Shown: positions 33,831-44,868 of the stretch, in pieces
How the letters are laid out: each line of letters starts with the position of its first letter
Position numbering within the stretch: position 1 is the stretch's first letter
Assembly (NCBI GenBank): GCA_030549175.1
Contig: JAUKUA010000004.1
Coordinates: 2,666,001 to 2,730,000 of the forward strand
Direction of reading: 5' to 3'
From: Lasiosphaeris hirsuta
Taxonomy: Eukaryota; Ascomycota; Sordariomycetes; Sordariales; Lasiosphaeriaceae
Length of the DNA stretch: 64,000 bases
Program-made: the position numbers and the translations under genes
Notes under the pieces: generated by a model
Told to the model about the DNA's origin: nothing
Database searches by the model: none
What the model saw: the letters and a program-made list of their open reading frames with translations, nothing else

Positions 33831-35598
33831 TGTATTTGATGGACATGGGCGCGTGGGGATCAGGGCGGGGTAGTGGATTGTGAGGACATCGGATATGGCG
33901 GCTGGAGCCTGTTGAGCAGCGATACGCATTTTCCGATCTTCTTCAAAGACTACCCCGCGTCGTCCGCCTCCGCGAGTGATTCCGATCCAGCGGCACCGGT
34001 CCTAGTGGGGGTATGTGGACCTAAACCTACATGACGAAGATCTAGACCTCTATGATAATATGGATAAGGACGACGACGACGGCATCAACGACAATAACAA
34101 TAACGGCGAGACGATAATGCTCAGTACCATTATGGTAGCGTTAGCGTCCAGGGCTCTTAGTGGCGGCCGCTCTCCGTGTCAAACATCACCTATATCAAGC
34201 ATAATTGAGAGCGTTATAACTATGTTTGATTAATCGAGTTGCAGCTCCTACGCCGTAACAAACCAGCACTAGCCCTCTTCGGGCTGCTCATGGAAGGATT
34301 ACCCTGGGAAGCAAATACCGGGGTACAATGGGAGAAGAAAATATCCCACAGACTGTCGAAGAAAGGGAATGGGCGAGAGCCCACGATACCAGCAAAGCAA
34401 ACGAGGAAGAAGGGGAGGAAGGGGTTCCTGTTTTTCCTGTTGGCTATTAAAGATGGCTTTTATCTACCGAGTTTTTATGTACCTTCGAACGCTAGGTAAG
34501 TTGTGAAGAGCTGCTGAGACCCTCTAACGGTAAAGGGCATGTTCTGGGCTAGGATTTCGGGTAGGGGGATCTCCTTATTGTTGTATACGAGCTATCGGGG
34601 GATCACCCTAGTCGAAAACCCCGGATGTTAAACTATCAATCAATCTGCCGTTTTCAGGGTTATATATAGGGATTACGGTACACGGAGACCGTCGTTACGG
34701 TACACCGAGACGCTTCATTACATGTCAAGCGCTAGCTCCGTAAACAAAGGCACCGGACCTATCGTTACACGCTGCAGTCATAATTAACTTGCTCTACCTA
34801 CCCCTCTTGGATTGTTGTTGAGGTTACAAGACCACGGCAGAATGCATGGTCGCATTTCCCAGCTGCGACGATATCGGAGCGCACATGGGCCTGTAACCCT
34901 AGATAACACACGGTACCTTGTTATTGGGAGGAATACCGGAAATGCTATTCACTGCTCATTAGACTAGTAGGCTGCAGGACATGGAGCTTGAGCGTGTTAG
35001 TATCTTCGGTCTCACCTATTGTAAGGGCCAGGCGGGTTGCAGAAAGAGGACAAAATCACAGCCAGACCTAGACTACGAGGGATTACACGCGCTGCTCGTG
35101 GGCGGGAATCGGCGCGTAGCCGCCGGCATATCAGTGCACAAACAAACGACTGTTTGTCTGACTGCAGCCAAATTACCATTCACCACCAATAGCCATCGTT
35201 CCACCGTACGAGTTTCAGTCCCCTCCAATGGTGGCAACTTCAAGGCTCATCTTCGTTAAACACTGTACCACTAGGTCGGCAGGGAGGCTGACTAGCTACA
35301 GCCCTTAGAATCTCATGCGGGGCCCCATCTACGTTACAAATGTATGCATCTGAGCGTCACAGACTAGAGTCACAGCGGAGACGGTGCTACCGTGATCGCT
35401 CGGTTTGCTGTCCTCGTTTAATAAGCAACAAAAAAGGCTTACAAGACTCGCCTAGCTCGAGGAAGGGGGCGCTCCCGTTGCCCTTTCTCCCACGTCTCTC
35501 TGTTTTGCTTTGGGCTCACATCTAGCGACCCCTGCTCTCACCATCACCATTGTGCTGCTTTACACGCCATCCGCGGGCTCCATTGACCATCTGTCAAG
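33831..35598. other. Decayed, gene-poor stretch
   Basis: TA-rich with many stops. An Asp/Asn-rich open frame at 34015-34233 and a Lys-rich one at 34239-34499 show no domain. At 34663-34720 the words GGTACACGGAGACCGTCGTTAC and GGTACACCGAGACGC partly repeat. I take this as old, mutated repetitive DNA. Confidence 0.4.
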
Positions 35599-35975
35599 AT
35601 GCCTTTCGACTTCAAGGATTATGACGAGAAATGTGATGGCATGAATATCGACGAGCTAAGGCAGGAATGGCATCACTACACATGCCTAATATCGGGGCTT
35701 CCACATCGACCGCCATCTCGGGTCTCTTGATCCCTTTCACCGGCGGTACTTCCGTAGTCGGTATAGGGGTGACGGCGCCTACCATTCACAACGCTCGGAA
35801 AAAGCGCAAGATCATCGAGAAGCATCTGAATAAGCACGGCACCACACACGATACACGTAAGCGGGACGTCATCAAGGGCATGGCTATTAGCAGCACCGTT
35901 CGCGTCGTCACGCTTGGAATGGTACACGTGGGTGGTGAGGCTATAGCGGCAGCCGCAGCAGCCTCGGCTCATTAA
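35599..35975 (+). pseudogene. Small two-TM fungal protein with a frameshift at G4
   Basis: Starts MPFDFKDYDEKCDGMNIDEL and runs to HYTCLISG. After GGGG (35694-35697) the protein-like sequence continues in another frame with ASTSTAISGLLIPF, GTSVVGIGVTAP, IHNARKKRKIIEKHLNKHGT and a second hydrophobic segment near the C-terminus. One missing base, most simply one G, reconciles the two halves into a protein of about 125 residues with two membrane-spanning segments flanking a basic helix. I recall this as a widespread small hypothetical in ascomycetes without known function. A very short intron is an unlikely alternative because no GT/AG pair fits. Possible decayed coding traces continue to about 36155. 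Confidence 0.55.
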
Positions 35976-38900
35976 GATCACCTGCGAGCCAACATTGAAA
36001 TAGGGCGTGCATGGCCCTTGAGCACGGCTGCCTTGGGTACAACGAAGAGGGTGCACATAAGGCATTCCACGCCGTGGGAATGTCGAAGCCGTGGTCAACG
36101 CGAAATATTGGGGGGGCTGGGTACCGGAGTGGTTATTGGTGCTTTTTGACGATTAGTTAAGCCATCGGGACACACAGTCTATCAACGCGGCTGGCTAGGG
36201 GATGGAAGGATGGCCGCTGATCCTGGGAGCTTGAGAATGCATAAGTTTTTTTATGAGCTTCCCCAACACACTCCTGTCGTTATCTACAAATAGCAAGAAT
36301 TCACTGCGACCATCAACTTCGGGGTCTCGCCCCTATCGTGAGCCCATCCCTGAACGACCTTGTTCTTATATTCAGGGTCCAGAATAAGCTCTTCTGAATT
36401 CCTCCCAAGAGCTAGTAGTCGCTACTAGGAAGCCCCAATTATCATCTCATCGATGAGCTGCCCCCCCGTGAAGCCCGTCATCCTGGCTTGTCATCTGGAG
36501 CACATTACCAATCTGTAAGCGACCGCAATGATCCTTTTCTAAACTTGCACTGCGCAGGCACGTGGTGCAAAGGCTCGAGCATTTATGGCCTAGCAGGCCT
36601 GTTGTCAGACCGAGTATCATGGGACCTTTTGCCATGCCCGACAGGACATTGTTTAACTCGTATTCGGCCAGGTCGGAATCCTGGTCGGACTACAGCCAAA
36701 ACTACTATTAGAACAACGACAATAGCTTCATCTACAAGCAGGACAGTATCGCTGGACTGACAGAGGAAATGGCATGGATATTGTGGCTGATTTTATATTT
36801 CTTTTTTCCAGTCACCCAAATGCAATAGCTAGGCAGTAGCTTTCGTTGCGTGCGGGTCGGGAAACCTGATGGGAATGAAGAAGCCATTTTGTCAGTGGGT
36901 ATGTACATGAAATATCTAGACTTCTGCAGATAGGCTGATTCTCACGACGTGAAACCGAAAAATAAGATCTGAAGATCTAGTGATACGGGTACAGTATCGA
37001 TGGATGAGACGAATAGATAAGTAGATAGATAAGAGGATGAATGGGCAGTGAATGGCTTCCTCACGGTCCTAGCTCCCACCTGGGCCTACTTCTTGCGCCC
37101 GACCGGGAGCCATTTCTGACCTCCTCCTTTTGAGCACTCAATTTACTCTACTTTACGGAATACAACACAACTGCTAGTATCTACGTGATTTGAGTCAGGG
37201 TCGCCAAATAACCCTTCATCTAGGCACCTAAGGCGTTGGCGCGCCTATCAATTCTACCATTTCCAATAGTGCAGTGCTTCTGACAAGGCCCGCTAGCATT
37301 CGACAGAGTCTGTGATGAGCACGGCAATGCTCCGTACCGCGATGATGGCCGTAAGCTACGGCCCGTCAGCCAGTAAGTCAAATCCTTCCAACCGTCTTCT
37401 CTCAGCCGGCAGGTTTCAGGCCTGCCGCTACATACGTGTGCGGCCAAGACCTCTCGATTCCCGACAGCCACCGTTAAGTGTAGGCGTTTGGGGTGCCGAC
37501 TGGAAGTATGGTGCTGGGTACGTGTTTTTCACGCTCAAAATAATAGGGCTCACAGTCTGGCTCGCTATCCAATCCTATGCTGTGCTGCGGCGGGTCTGGG
37601 GGATCGGCGGAGGGGGCTGTGACGGGAGGGGAGGGGGAGGCTCGGAGCTGCTAGGGGCGCTGTTTACGTCCTAGGTGGCTAGGGCGTTGGCGAGGGTGTC
37701 GGAGGGGCAGTCTGTACATCCCCGTGTATTCCGTAAGTTCAGCCCCCGAATCCATGGCATGCAGGAATCTGACTCTGATTTTAGAGATAAGATCAAGGAA
37801 ATCTTTCTCGAGCACTTGGAGGGCTGATCAGCGCCGCATTAGAGAAGGACGTCAAGGTTGAGGTTTGTGTAACACCTTCCTCTGCCTTCACTAATGCCAA
37901 ACAAGGAGAAAAAAATAGAAAGTCCTTCTTATCGGCCGATTTGCTGGGTCTGTCTCGTTGCGACGGTTGCGCAGATATCTCGGAGACCGTCTCAACACAT
38001 TTTGTCGCCAGAAGAACTGCACCGTCCCGCAGCTTCTGCATCCAGATAATACGCACGTTAGACCTCCAACCTACCGCACCAACTAACGGATCATGTTGAC
38101 TAGGGCTACTACGGCTACCCGCAGCGCTGTTCTCCGTGCAGTCAACAAGGAGGGTTGCCCGCGGAGATACGCCAGAACCAGCTATGGAATCCCGCAAATT
38201 GAGCCTCACGGATGGTTTGCCGAACACAACGAAGCCAAGAAATCCCGGGACCGGCATGATGGGCTCGCATATGCAGTGGGCATCATTGACTAGGTGCTCA
38301 AACTGGTAACACTACCCACCTTACTTTCCTCCCTCTGTCCATCCAGGAACTCCCCCGGGCGCCAACCACGCAATCAAACCCCAAGTGCCAAGAGGTCGAG
38401 CTGGTCTGGACCTGCCGCCCATTTCTCTGCAGCCACACATGTTCCCCCCCCCTGGCCGCTCATCTGCAAAGAAGTCTTGTACGTCGGACCGATCCACCGA
38501 GTTGCACTACCAGCAAAAACACCCCAAGAACGCAGGAGCGGAGAAGGTTGGCGAGATCATCGTCGACTTCATCTTTCTGCGAGGGGAGGGCTTAATCCGA
38601 CCTATCGATGCCGGTGTGGAGGGGAACGGTAAAAGGCATGGGAAGCGTCATTACCGGGTCATTTATACAATGGTCATGAAGTACGTAGACGGTGATTTGC
38701 AATGTGAATCAAGATCTGTCGCGCGTGTCCTTATGGTGCGAGCCCAGGATCCTAATGGTTGACAGGTTAGAATATGCATCTATGGCGACAAGGTTAGAAC
38801 GAAGTGTAAAATCAACATTGCATCGGCTTTCCGTCCAGGGATGAAGTGAGCAAAAACGCTTCCTAGATACCTAATAGGAACTTGAGAAATGAACAGGATT

Positions 38901-39002
38901 TTTTGTAATTTATCATCTTACAAGCCTCTTAAAGCTAATAGCCAACATGGCAATTACCTGGGTGAGTCGCGCACTTTTCCACGACCACGCGGCACCTTAC
39001 CT
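35976..39002. other. Three kilobases without a recognisable gene
   Basis: Several open frames (36488-36760, 37312-37674, 38093-38293, 38385-38762 plus; 37793-38257 minus) have no domain I recognise and lack good start context. The frame at 38385-38762 has a protein-like tail (VGEIIVDFIFLRGEG, VIYTMVMKYVDGDL) and could be the last exon of an unknown gene. The rest looks like decayed repeat DNA. Confidence 0.35.
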
Positions 39003-39962
39003 TTAACCCGCAAACTCCTCCTTGTGCTCCTCAATCCAGTCCTCCAACGTCTGGGCCTTCCTCCCCGTATAAACTTCCACATTCCTCACCTGCGCCTCGA
39101 ACTCCTCCCCCACTGGCAACCAATCACCTCCAGCAGCCTGCAACCCCTCCAACTTCCCAAAACTCTCCACCAAATGCGCCGCCACTGGCCCAGGTAGTCC
39201 CCCCGCTGTATAAATTCCCACCTGCTCCTCCCCGTCCACGTCCTCGATCTCTGCCTCCTTCCCCGTAACAGCCTTTACAATCTTCCTCACCCCCTCAGCA
39301 AGGGAGACCTTCTGTGGTCCAACGAGGTAAACTGCTTCTTCGTACCCCTCCTTCGGTCCATGCACTAAAATGCTCGCAGACACCCTGCCAATATCGCTGG
39401 GCGCAATCCAATCCACTGTCACACCTGGAGCAAAAACCTTGACCTTTCCTGTCGGGACCATAGCTTTCCACCAGGATGCATTGCTTGCGAAGAACGCCGG
39501 TCTCACCGGAACATAGTTCTCCTTTCCAAAGACGGAGATGATATTGAGTTCCACCTGTGCATGAAGCCAGTAGATGAGGCTTTCCTTTGGGTCGAGGGAA
39601 GAGGAGAGGTCCATCCCGGGAAGGATTCCGCCCGTGCTGAGGAAGGCGACGAAGGTGATGCCGCCTGCCTTGAGCGCTTCGAGAGCGGAACGCATGTGAT
39701 CTGTGGAAGCCTGGTTGTGGTAGATGAAGGCGCGAGTTGCGCCGGTGGAGGAGACGGCAGAGGTGAGGGAGGAAGGGTCGGAGAGATCGGCTTTCACGCG
39801 TTGGAAGGGATGGGAGGACTCATTGGCGGAGGTGAGGCCAGGGATGGGCTTGGAAGGGTCGCGCATGGCAAGGATGACCTTTGCGGCGCCGAAGTAATGG
39901 GCTGAGAGGGCGACGTGAGACCCGACATGGCCGGTTGGGCCGAAGACAATGACTGTGGACAT
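39003..39962 (-). CDS. NmrA-like NAD(P)-binding Rossmann protein
   Basis: Single exon of 319 residues starting at the ATG at 39962. The N-terminus VIVFGPTGHVGSHVALSA carries the Gly-rich dinucleotide loop (GPTGHVGS) of NmrA-like, atypical short-chain dehydrogenases. Strand 2 has AMRDPSKP, then KADLSDPSSL and the segment FLSTGGILPGMD. The canonical YxxxK pair is not evident, as in NmrA-type regulators and isoflavone-reductase-like enzymes. The C-terminal half (PAFFASNASWWK, DWIAPSDIGRVSASIL) matches the substrate-side region of this class. The likely role is a cytosolic redox sensor or a small-molecule reductase; the sequence does not say which. A TATATAA box lies about 115 bp upstream. Confidence 0.85.
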   Translation of the reverse strand: MSTVIVFGPTGHVGSHVALSAHYFGAAKVILAMRDPSKPIPGLTSANESSHPFQRVKADLSDPSSLTSAVSSTGATRAFIYHNQASTDHMRSALEALKAGGITFVAFLSTGGILPGMDLSSSLDPKESLIYWLHAQVELNIISVFGKENYVPVRPAFFASNASWWKAMVPTGKVKVFAPGVTVDWIAPSDIGRVSASILVHGPKEGYEEAVYLVGPQKVSLAEGVRKIVKAVTGKEAEIEDVDGEEQVGIYTAGGLPGPVAAHLVESFGKLEGLQAAGGDWLPVGEEFEAQVRNVEVYTGRKAQTLEDWIEEHKEEFAG

Positions 39963-40077
39963 GATGGCTGTTGGTGGTGAGCTTGTGGAGCTGAGTATCA
40001 GCTTGGTTAACGGTGCTTGAGTGTGGAAGTTGATGAGTTGAGTTGGTATGTATCATGGACTATGCACGACTTTGCAC

Positions 40078-40086
40078 TTATATATG
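40078..40086 (-). promoter_or_regulatory. TATA-like box upstream of the NmrA-like gene
   Basis: Reads TATATAAG on the minus strand, about 115 bp before the ATG at 39962, a plausible distance for a fungal core promoter. Confidence 0.4.
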
Positions 40087-40850
40087 CGTTCACCAAGCGT
40101 ATTGATCTACGCCTTGAAGCCCTTGCTTGGTTAGCCTTGAGAAATGTCCGAGCCGCTCGGCTGACGAATTTCATGCAAGCCGGTTCTCCAGACGTCCGGC
40201 ACTCGCTTTTTTGAACTCTCCGACTAGCGTTCCGAATGGTCAGCAATTGTACCCTCGGCAACGAAGTCGGCGCCGACTATCCGAGCTGAAACATCGCCAG
40301 TGTGAGTGGCCAGCGCGAGCCACCAATCACGACGTAGAACACCACGTGGGCAAAGGGACAGCTGGTTATAACACGCAAAAATGGCAGCACACCTGCCGGT
40401 TACGGCGGCGCAATGCTAAGCTCAGTGAGGGAGGGAATTAAGCTGACCCGTAGGTTAAAGCCAGGTGAGACTATGACTAGGGAAGTACGATGATATTACC
40501 GCACCGCAAGAAAAATTCAAACTCGAATCATAACACCCCTGCCTGTGACGGCAGACGTAAGAAGCACTGCACACCGGATTCGGTGAACTTGAAGCAAGAA
40601 AAAGCTTTGAATTGCAAATTTCAACCTGAGTGCCTACAGAAGCCGCACCTGCCGCATACTAGAGCCGGTAAATATAAAGATCTTGGTAAGAGAAACAGAA
40701 TAAAAAGGTAGGATGGGGTGAATCTTCCAAACAATGAAAGGTGAAACGGTTCAAGTATCTCGGACATTCCTTCACTGCTCTCCGAAGGCCCAACACGAAT
40801 TTCCCGAGAGTATCCTGTACCCGTCTTGCTTTGCAAGCTACAAGAGCTGC
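40087..40850. other. Intergenic between NmrA-like and secreted-peptide genes
   Basis: No gene seen. Short open frames at 40127-40711 are featureless. Confidence 0.4.
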
Positions 40851-41349
40851 TTAGCAGCCGCAGAATCCAGCGCAATAAGTCCAACTGCAGAGACGAGAGT
40901 GAAATGATCAGCCTCCCCTGCACACAGAGCGCATGTGCTGCACGAGCTCGAGGAGGAGGTTAAACATACCACTGAAGGCAAGCGCCTGGGGCTGTCTTGG
41001 GGCTGTTGCATGTATTGCAAGCGCCGTATCTAGACAGGCAATCGTCGCAATTTTTATACGCGCAGGCGCGGGCCGCCAGATCCCGCTCACCGAGGAGCTG
41101 GTTTCCTCAGAGTCAGCAGGCCACTATAAGGGCAGGGAGTCGCTTTTATGCGTTAACGGACCGTCTTTTTGACGAGCTCGCTAGCTAGCTATGATGCTGT
41201 CAGCCTTGAGGTTTTTTTTGTGTGTGTGTGTGTGAGGGGGTCTTGGAAGCTTATGTGTGACATACCAGCTCGAGGTTGGGTTCAGGAGTGGGATTAGCCA
41301 TCGACACCAGCGCATCGAGGGCTACGAGAATAATGATAGAGATCTTCAT
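40851..41349 (-). CDS. Small secreted cysteine-rich peptide (81 aa, ten Cys), three exons
   Basis: Three short exons join in frame: 41349-41266, 41097-40970 and 40884-40851 (introns of 168 and 85 nt; donors GTATGT, acceptors CCAG and GCAG). The product begins MKISIIILVALDALVSMA, a clear signal peptide with likely cleavage before NPTPEP. A 20-residue pro-like stretch ending in LAAR follows, then a mature part of about 43 residues starting at ACAYKNC. Ten cysteines are spaced C-x4-C-x2-C-x6-C-x2-C-x9-C-x2-C-x3-C-x3-C-x1-C, and the peptide ends FCGC. An even number of cysteines and the high density predict a disulfide-knotted extracellular peptide, as in effector-like or antimicrobial secreted proteins. 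I do not recognise the family. A TATA box is placed well upstream. The exons are too short to stand out in an ORF scan. The 168-nt intron contains a CA-repeat. Confidence 0.75.
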
Positions 41350-41464
41350 TGTGATGTTTTAGTGTTTGTAGACTCTGCTAGTGCTTGTGGCTGATTTGCT
41401 GGGGTTTTCAATGCAAGTTGCTGTGAGTTTGGTTGAACCGGAGGTGACGTGTCCTGGCGAGCCT

Positions 41465-41476
41465 ACTTTTATATTC
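41465..41476 (-). promoter_or_regulatory. TATA-like box upstream of the secreted-peptide gene
   Basis: AATATAAAAG on the minus strand, about 120 bp before the ATG at 41349. Confidence 0.4.
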
Positions 41477-43047
41477 GATCAACGCTCTCAGATCTCAGCG
41501 CTGTAGACTGCACTCACGATAAGAAGAAACCCGTCGTTCCAACTCATAGTTCTAGATTTTCCATCTAGAGAGGGCAACTGCCGTTCATCAGCTACCCAAG
41601 GCGCACACATGGTCCCTTGCAAGTTTATTTTAGTATGCTACGCATCCTATCCATTCCAACGTCCACTCTCTGGTGTGCTATCCTGTGTAACCAGGGCCAG
41701 GATTTGATTCCATTTTATTGACGTTGGGTGGACGTTACGTCTCTGGAATTCTCTAGAGTTAATGGTATGTTAGAGGTTAATGATGTGGGCGCTACCCCTG
41801 GTTGTCTCGCCATCACGGATCTAATACGAGCCTTCAAAATATTCCGGCATGGGAAGCATAAAGATGATAAGTTGCCGATAACTGGTAAGGCAGATCGTTA
41901 CCTCCTTTAACTTAACCATCCTATCAGCTATCACCCCCTACCCCCCTAAAACCAAACATGCGCCTGGTCTTAACACCGTAGAGGCTCCAAGGACCTTGGC
42001 CGCAAAGGAGCAAGGAATATCGATGCTTGGCACTGTGCCGCTAGCGAAGGATTCAATATCGCTGCCGCGGATCCTTTTGTTTCATGGCCTGTTGCACCCA
42101 AACTTCGATACTAAATGGCAAGCAATGAGGTTGGTAGCTTACAAGGGACCAAACCAACACATCTCAGCCTGTTTAAAGGCCTGGAAGACACGAGCAGAGA
42201 GCTGAACCTCACGGTGGCAAAGCAAAGTTCAAGTTCGCCACTGCATGATTTGGGAACCCTAGAAGGAGCGTGGTGGAGTAGCTATGCGGCACGGAATTGG
42301 TGACATATATATGTACTAATGCGTTACCTTAACAGGCTTTTCGCATTAGCCGCCTGCTGCCTAGCTTCACAGCACCCGAAAAAAAGGACTAGGTATATTC
42401 ATACTGTAGCTAAGGTCTCATTCTACTGTTTGCCTCCCAGACAGGAGAAATCCTACACTGTCCACCCCATGGCACGTTGCAAGCCACTACAACACAATTG
42501 ACACAATCCATTCAATTAAAGCATTACAACGATAACTACAATAGTGATTTAAATCGCTCCAATCGCTCCAATCGCTCCAAAAGCCCCGAATCGCTCAATT
42601 CCGCGATAAAATCCATGCAGGCCAAGATGCCTACTCAAGCCCCTGACTCCTCTACCTCCCGCGCCCTCCTGCTTAGCACCCTATTCCTTGAACCGCGGCG
42701 CAAACTACTGTCAGCCTAGGAGCTAGTGCCCTAGAAGCTATTTGGCTTAGATACCCTGGATACTCTGGATCCTCGGGAGCCCCTGGTCCTCGGCTGCGTG
42801 CGGGCACCCCCCTGACTACCTATACAGTTGTGCGGTCGTTGCAGTCTTCGGCTTCAAGATCCGCTCCCTCCCACCGGGAGCTATTGCGCCGGATAGCGAC
42901 CTGAATCACAGGTAAGGCAGCTGGTTGACTGGCTAACGGCCCAGTCGAGATAGGGGCAGTCGATCATGGGGAATCTGGCTCAGGGGCGAAGGCAGTTATG
43001 ACTGCGCCCCTAGCAATTTAATGCGCCCCCAGCAATTTAATGAGCCC
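41477..43047. other. Gene-poor stretch with a short 9-bp repeat
   Basis: No gene recognised. AATCGCTCC-type 9-bp units are repeated at 42549-42580 (about three and a half copies). Short open frames at 41728-42719 show no domain. It borders the MULE relic. Confidence 0.4.
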
Positions 43048-44250
43048 TTAGCAATTGGGTACTGTGCCACCAGCAATTGCCGTTATATTACATAGTCTTC
43101 CTCGTAGTACATTTACCCGATCAAACTCCTGATACCGTAGATACTGGTCCTCGTCAACTAAAGACCTCTCTAGCCACCAATGTCGGTGAAAGTCAAGCTT
43201 CTTAAGGCTTAGTTCCTTAGCTTCGTGTCGTCGGAAGAGCTCGTGGCTGCAGGGAAGACCAAACTGCCTATTGAATTGGCTGGTACAATGGTCAAGAGGT
43301 GGAGGTTTAGGTCGCGGTCGGGACGGCAAGGCAGAGAACATCTTGCGGTACTGCTTTAACACCATATCCAACGCTTGGTACGAGACCTTATATGGTGCCT
43401 TCCATATCCAGGCCCTGCCGAGAAATTCGCGCTTGATTCGGCCACCTTTGCTCCGCGCGCAGTTCAAAGATACGCTGCTTCATAGCGTCAACCATCGCCA
43501 AGGACTGCTGTATGGCCTGTAAAACAGTACTGGAACCATTGACTATGAAGCCCTTGAGGTAGCTGTGACGGCTGGCACACGCCGTCACGTAAACTCCTCC
43601 TACCTCAAAGACGGCCATTCACTGTCAGTATGGAAACCATTCACTGGAAGAACGAGTGGCCCGAGCTGCTCAGGACTCCTACACAAGCCCAGAGACCGGC
43701 CACCACTCGTTCTTCTTCCTCCACTCTTTCCTTAGCTCGTTTTTCCATAATCAAGGATAGATAATTGCAGCCTCGTCTCTCTACATCCTGACTTGCCGTG
43801 ACAATAGCGATTGACGGATTCGACTGGTGATGTGGCTCGGTGGCGGGAAATTGAGCTGTTGGTGTGTGGCATGTGTGCCAGCCGTCACATTGATGTGGAA
43901 AACGCATAGCTGAGGCTTTGCAAGTGGGTAGACCTTCGCAACGGCGTTCCTCATAGCGTCATCAACGTCGGTGATAGTCACTGAAAGAGGGCAAACCCCC
44001 AGTCGTTGACGACGGCAGTTAACTTGCTCCATCAGCCAGTGAAACCCAGGCTGGCGCTCGTTATCAATTAAGCCGAATTGGCAGCTAAAAGCCATCCACA
44101 TGTTGTTGACAGATACAATCTGGAAGAAGGCAAGGCCCTTGTTGTTGGATTTGTATGTGTTATCATACATCTAGACCCAAGGATGAAAGCGCCACTCCTC
44201 CCCTGACCAGTCATGGCACCAAAACAAACCCGTTGGCTTGGTATCTGTTA
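43048..44250 (-). pseudogene. MULE-type transposase relic, split by an inserted element
   Basis: The minus strand keeps recognisable blocks of a fungal Mutator-like (MULE) transposase. First comes WSGEEWRFHPWV, then a TAG, then MYDNTYKSNNKGLAFFQIV, the first catalytic-Asp strand in the usual D.TYKTN context. Next are VTITDVDDAMRNAVAKVYP, the second Asp region, and LCVFHIN, the C..H motif. There the reading is interrupted by the inserted element at 43564-43889. Beyond it come YLKGFIVNGSSTVLQA, then QFGLPCSHELFRR and KLDFHRHWWLE, the SWIM-like Cys/His tail of these transposases. An in-frame stop before the first Asp block, the insertion and frame changes make it non-functional. The N-terminal DNA-binding part may extend toward 44683 but is not recognisable. 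Confidence 0.7.
43564..43889. mobile_element. Small inverted-repeat (MITE-like) element inside the MULE relic
   Basis: Left end TGTGACGGCTGGCACAC (43564-43580) and right end GTGTGCCAGCCGTCACA (43873-43889) are perfect 17-bp inverted repeats. Internally, 43564-43803 matches the copy at 50091-50334, both ending in GCCGTGACA. The remaining 86 bp before the right end resembles the start of the copy at 49962 in inverted orientation. The element has no coding capacity. Flanking 9-mers TTGAGGTAG and TTGATGTGG agree at 7 of 9 bases but the left one sits one base off, so a target duplication is only possible. TGTGACGGC-type ends and 9-bp duplications would fit a MULE-mobilised element. Confidence 0.65.
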
Positions 44251-44868
44251 GGGATCTTCCCATCTGACTTCAGCGTCAGGGAGAGCCATTGTAGCCTGGA
44301 AAGATGTAGCCATCGAGGGTTGCTCGACTGAGCTGGAATGAGCTGAATTGGGGCCACCAATTTTAGGCTTCACAGCTATAATTGCAGTGAACACGTAGAT
44401 AACGGTGTTTTTGCACATTTCAATTACTTTCGATATCCCCTTTCGCTTTGGTGGCGCCATCTCCTGTAAGCCTTGTCAACATTGCAGGTGACCAACAACC
44501 GGGTGAGTCGTCTCTCTGCTGTTTGGATGTACCTTGGAGTGTCGGAATCGATTTTGTTTCCGGGAGTCTTCCAGCTTCTTCTCTAGACGTCGGGAAGCGG
44601 TAACTGCCAAGGAAGGGTAGCAAAGTAATTACATCAATTGATGGATTCGTAGAGGACCTAATCCCCGCCGACGCTATCTTCATACCTAGTAAGGTTCGAA
44701 AAAGTATCCGCTACAGGCGAGTCCGACATATTAAGGAGGCTATCTTTACGATGCGGGGACGGGGTCCCGAGATTGTATCTAAAGCCCAGTCCTCCTCGTC
44801 CAACACTTAGTGCTCTCAAAATATACACGGGTTTTCATCCCAGAGTCCCGTCTATCCCCTTACTTCCT
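44251..44868. other. MULE flank, unassigned
   Basis: Two minus-strand frames (44248-44460 starting MAPPKRKGISKVIEMCK, and 44420-44683) may be remains of the 5' part of the transposon or a separate relic. No domain recognised. Confidence 0.3.

Noticed and set aside
39003..41349. NmrA-like and secreted-peptide genes as part of a metabolite cluster
   Set aside because: No polyketide, peptide or terpene synthase is present in the window, so a cluster cannot be supported.
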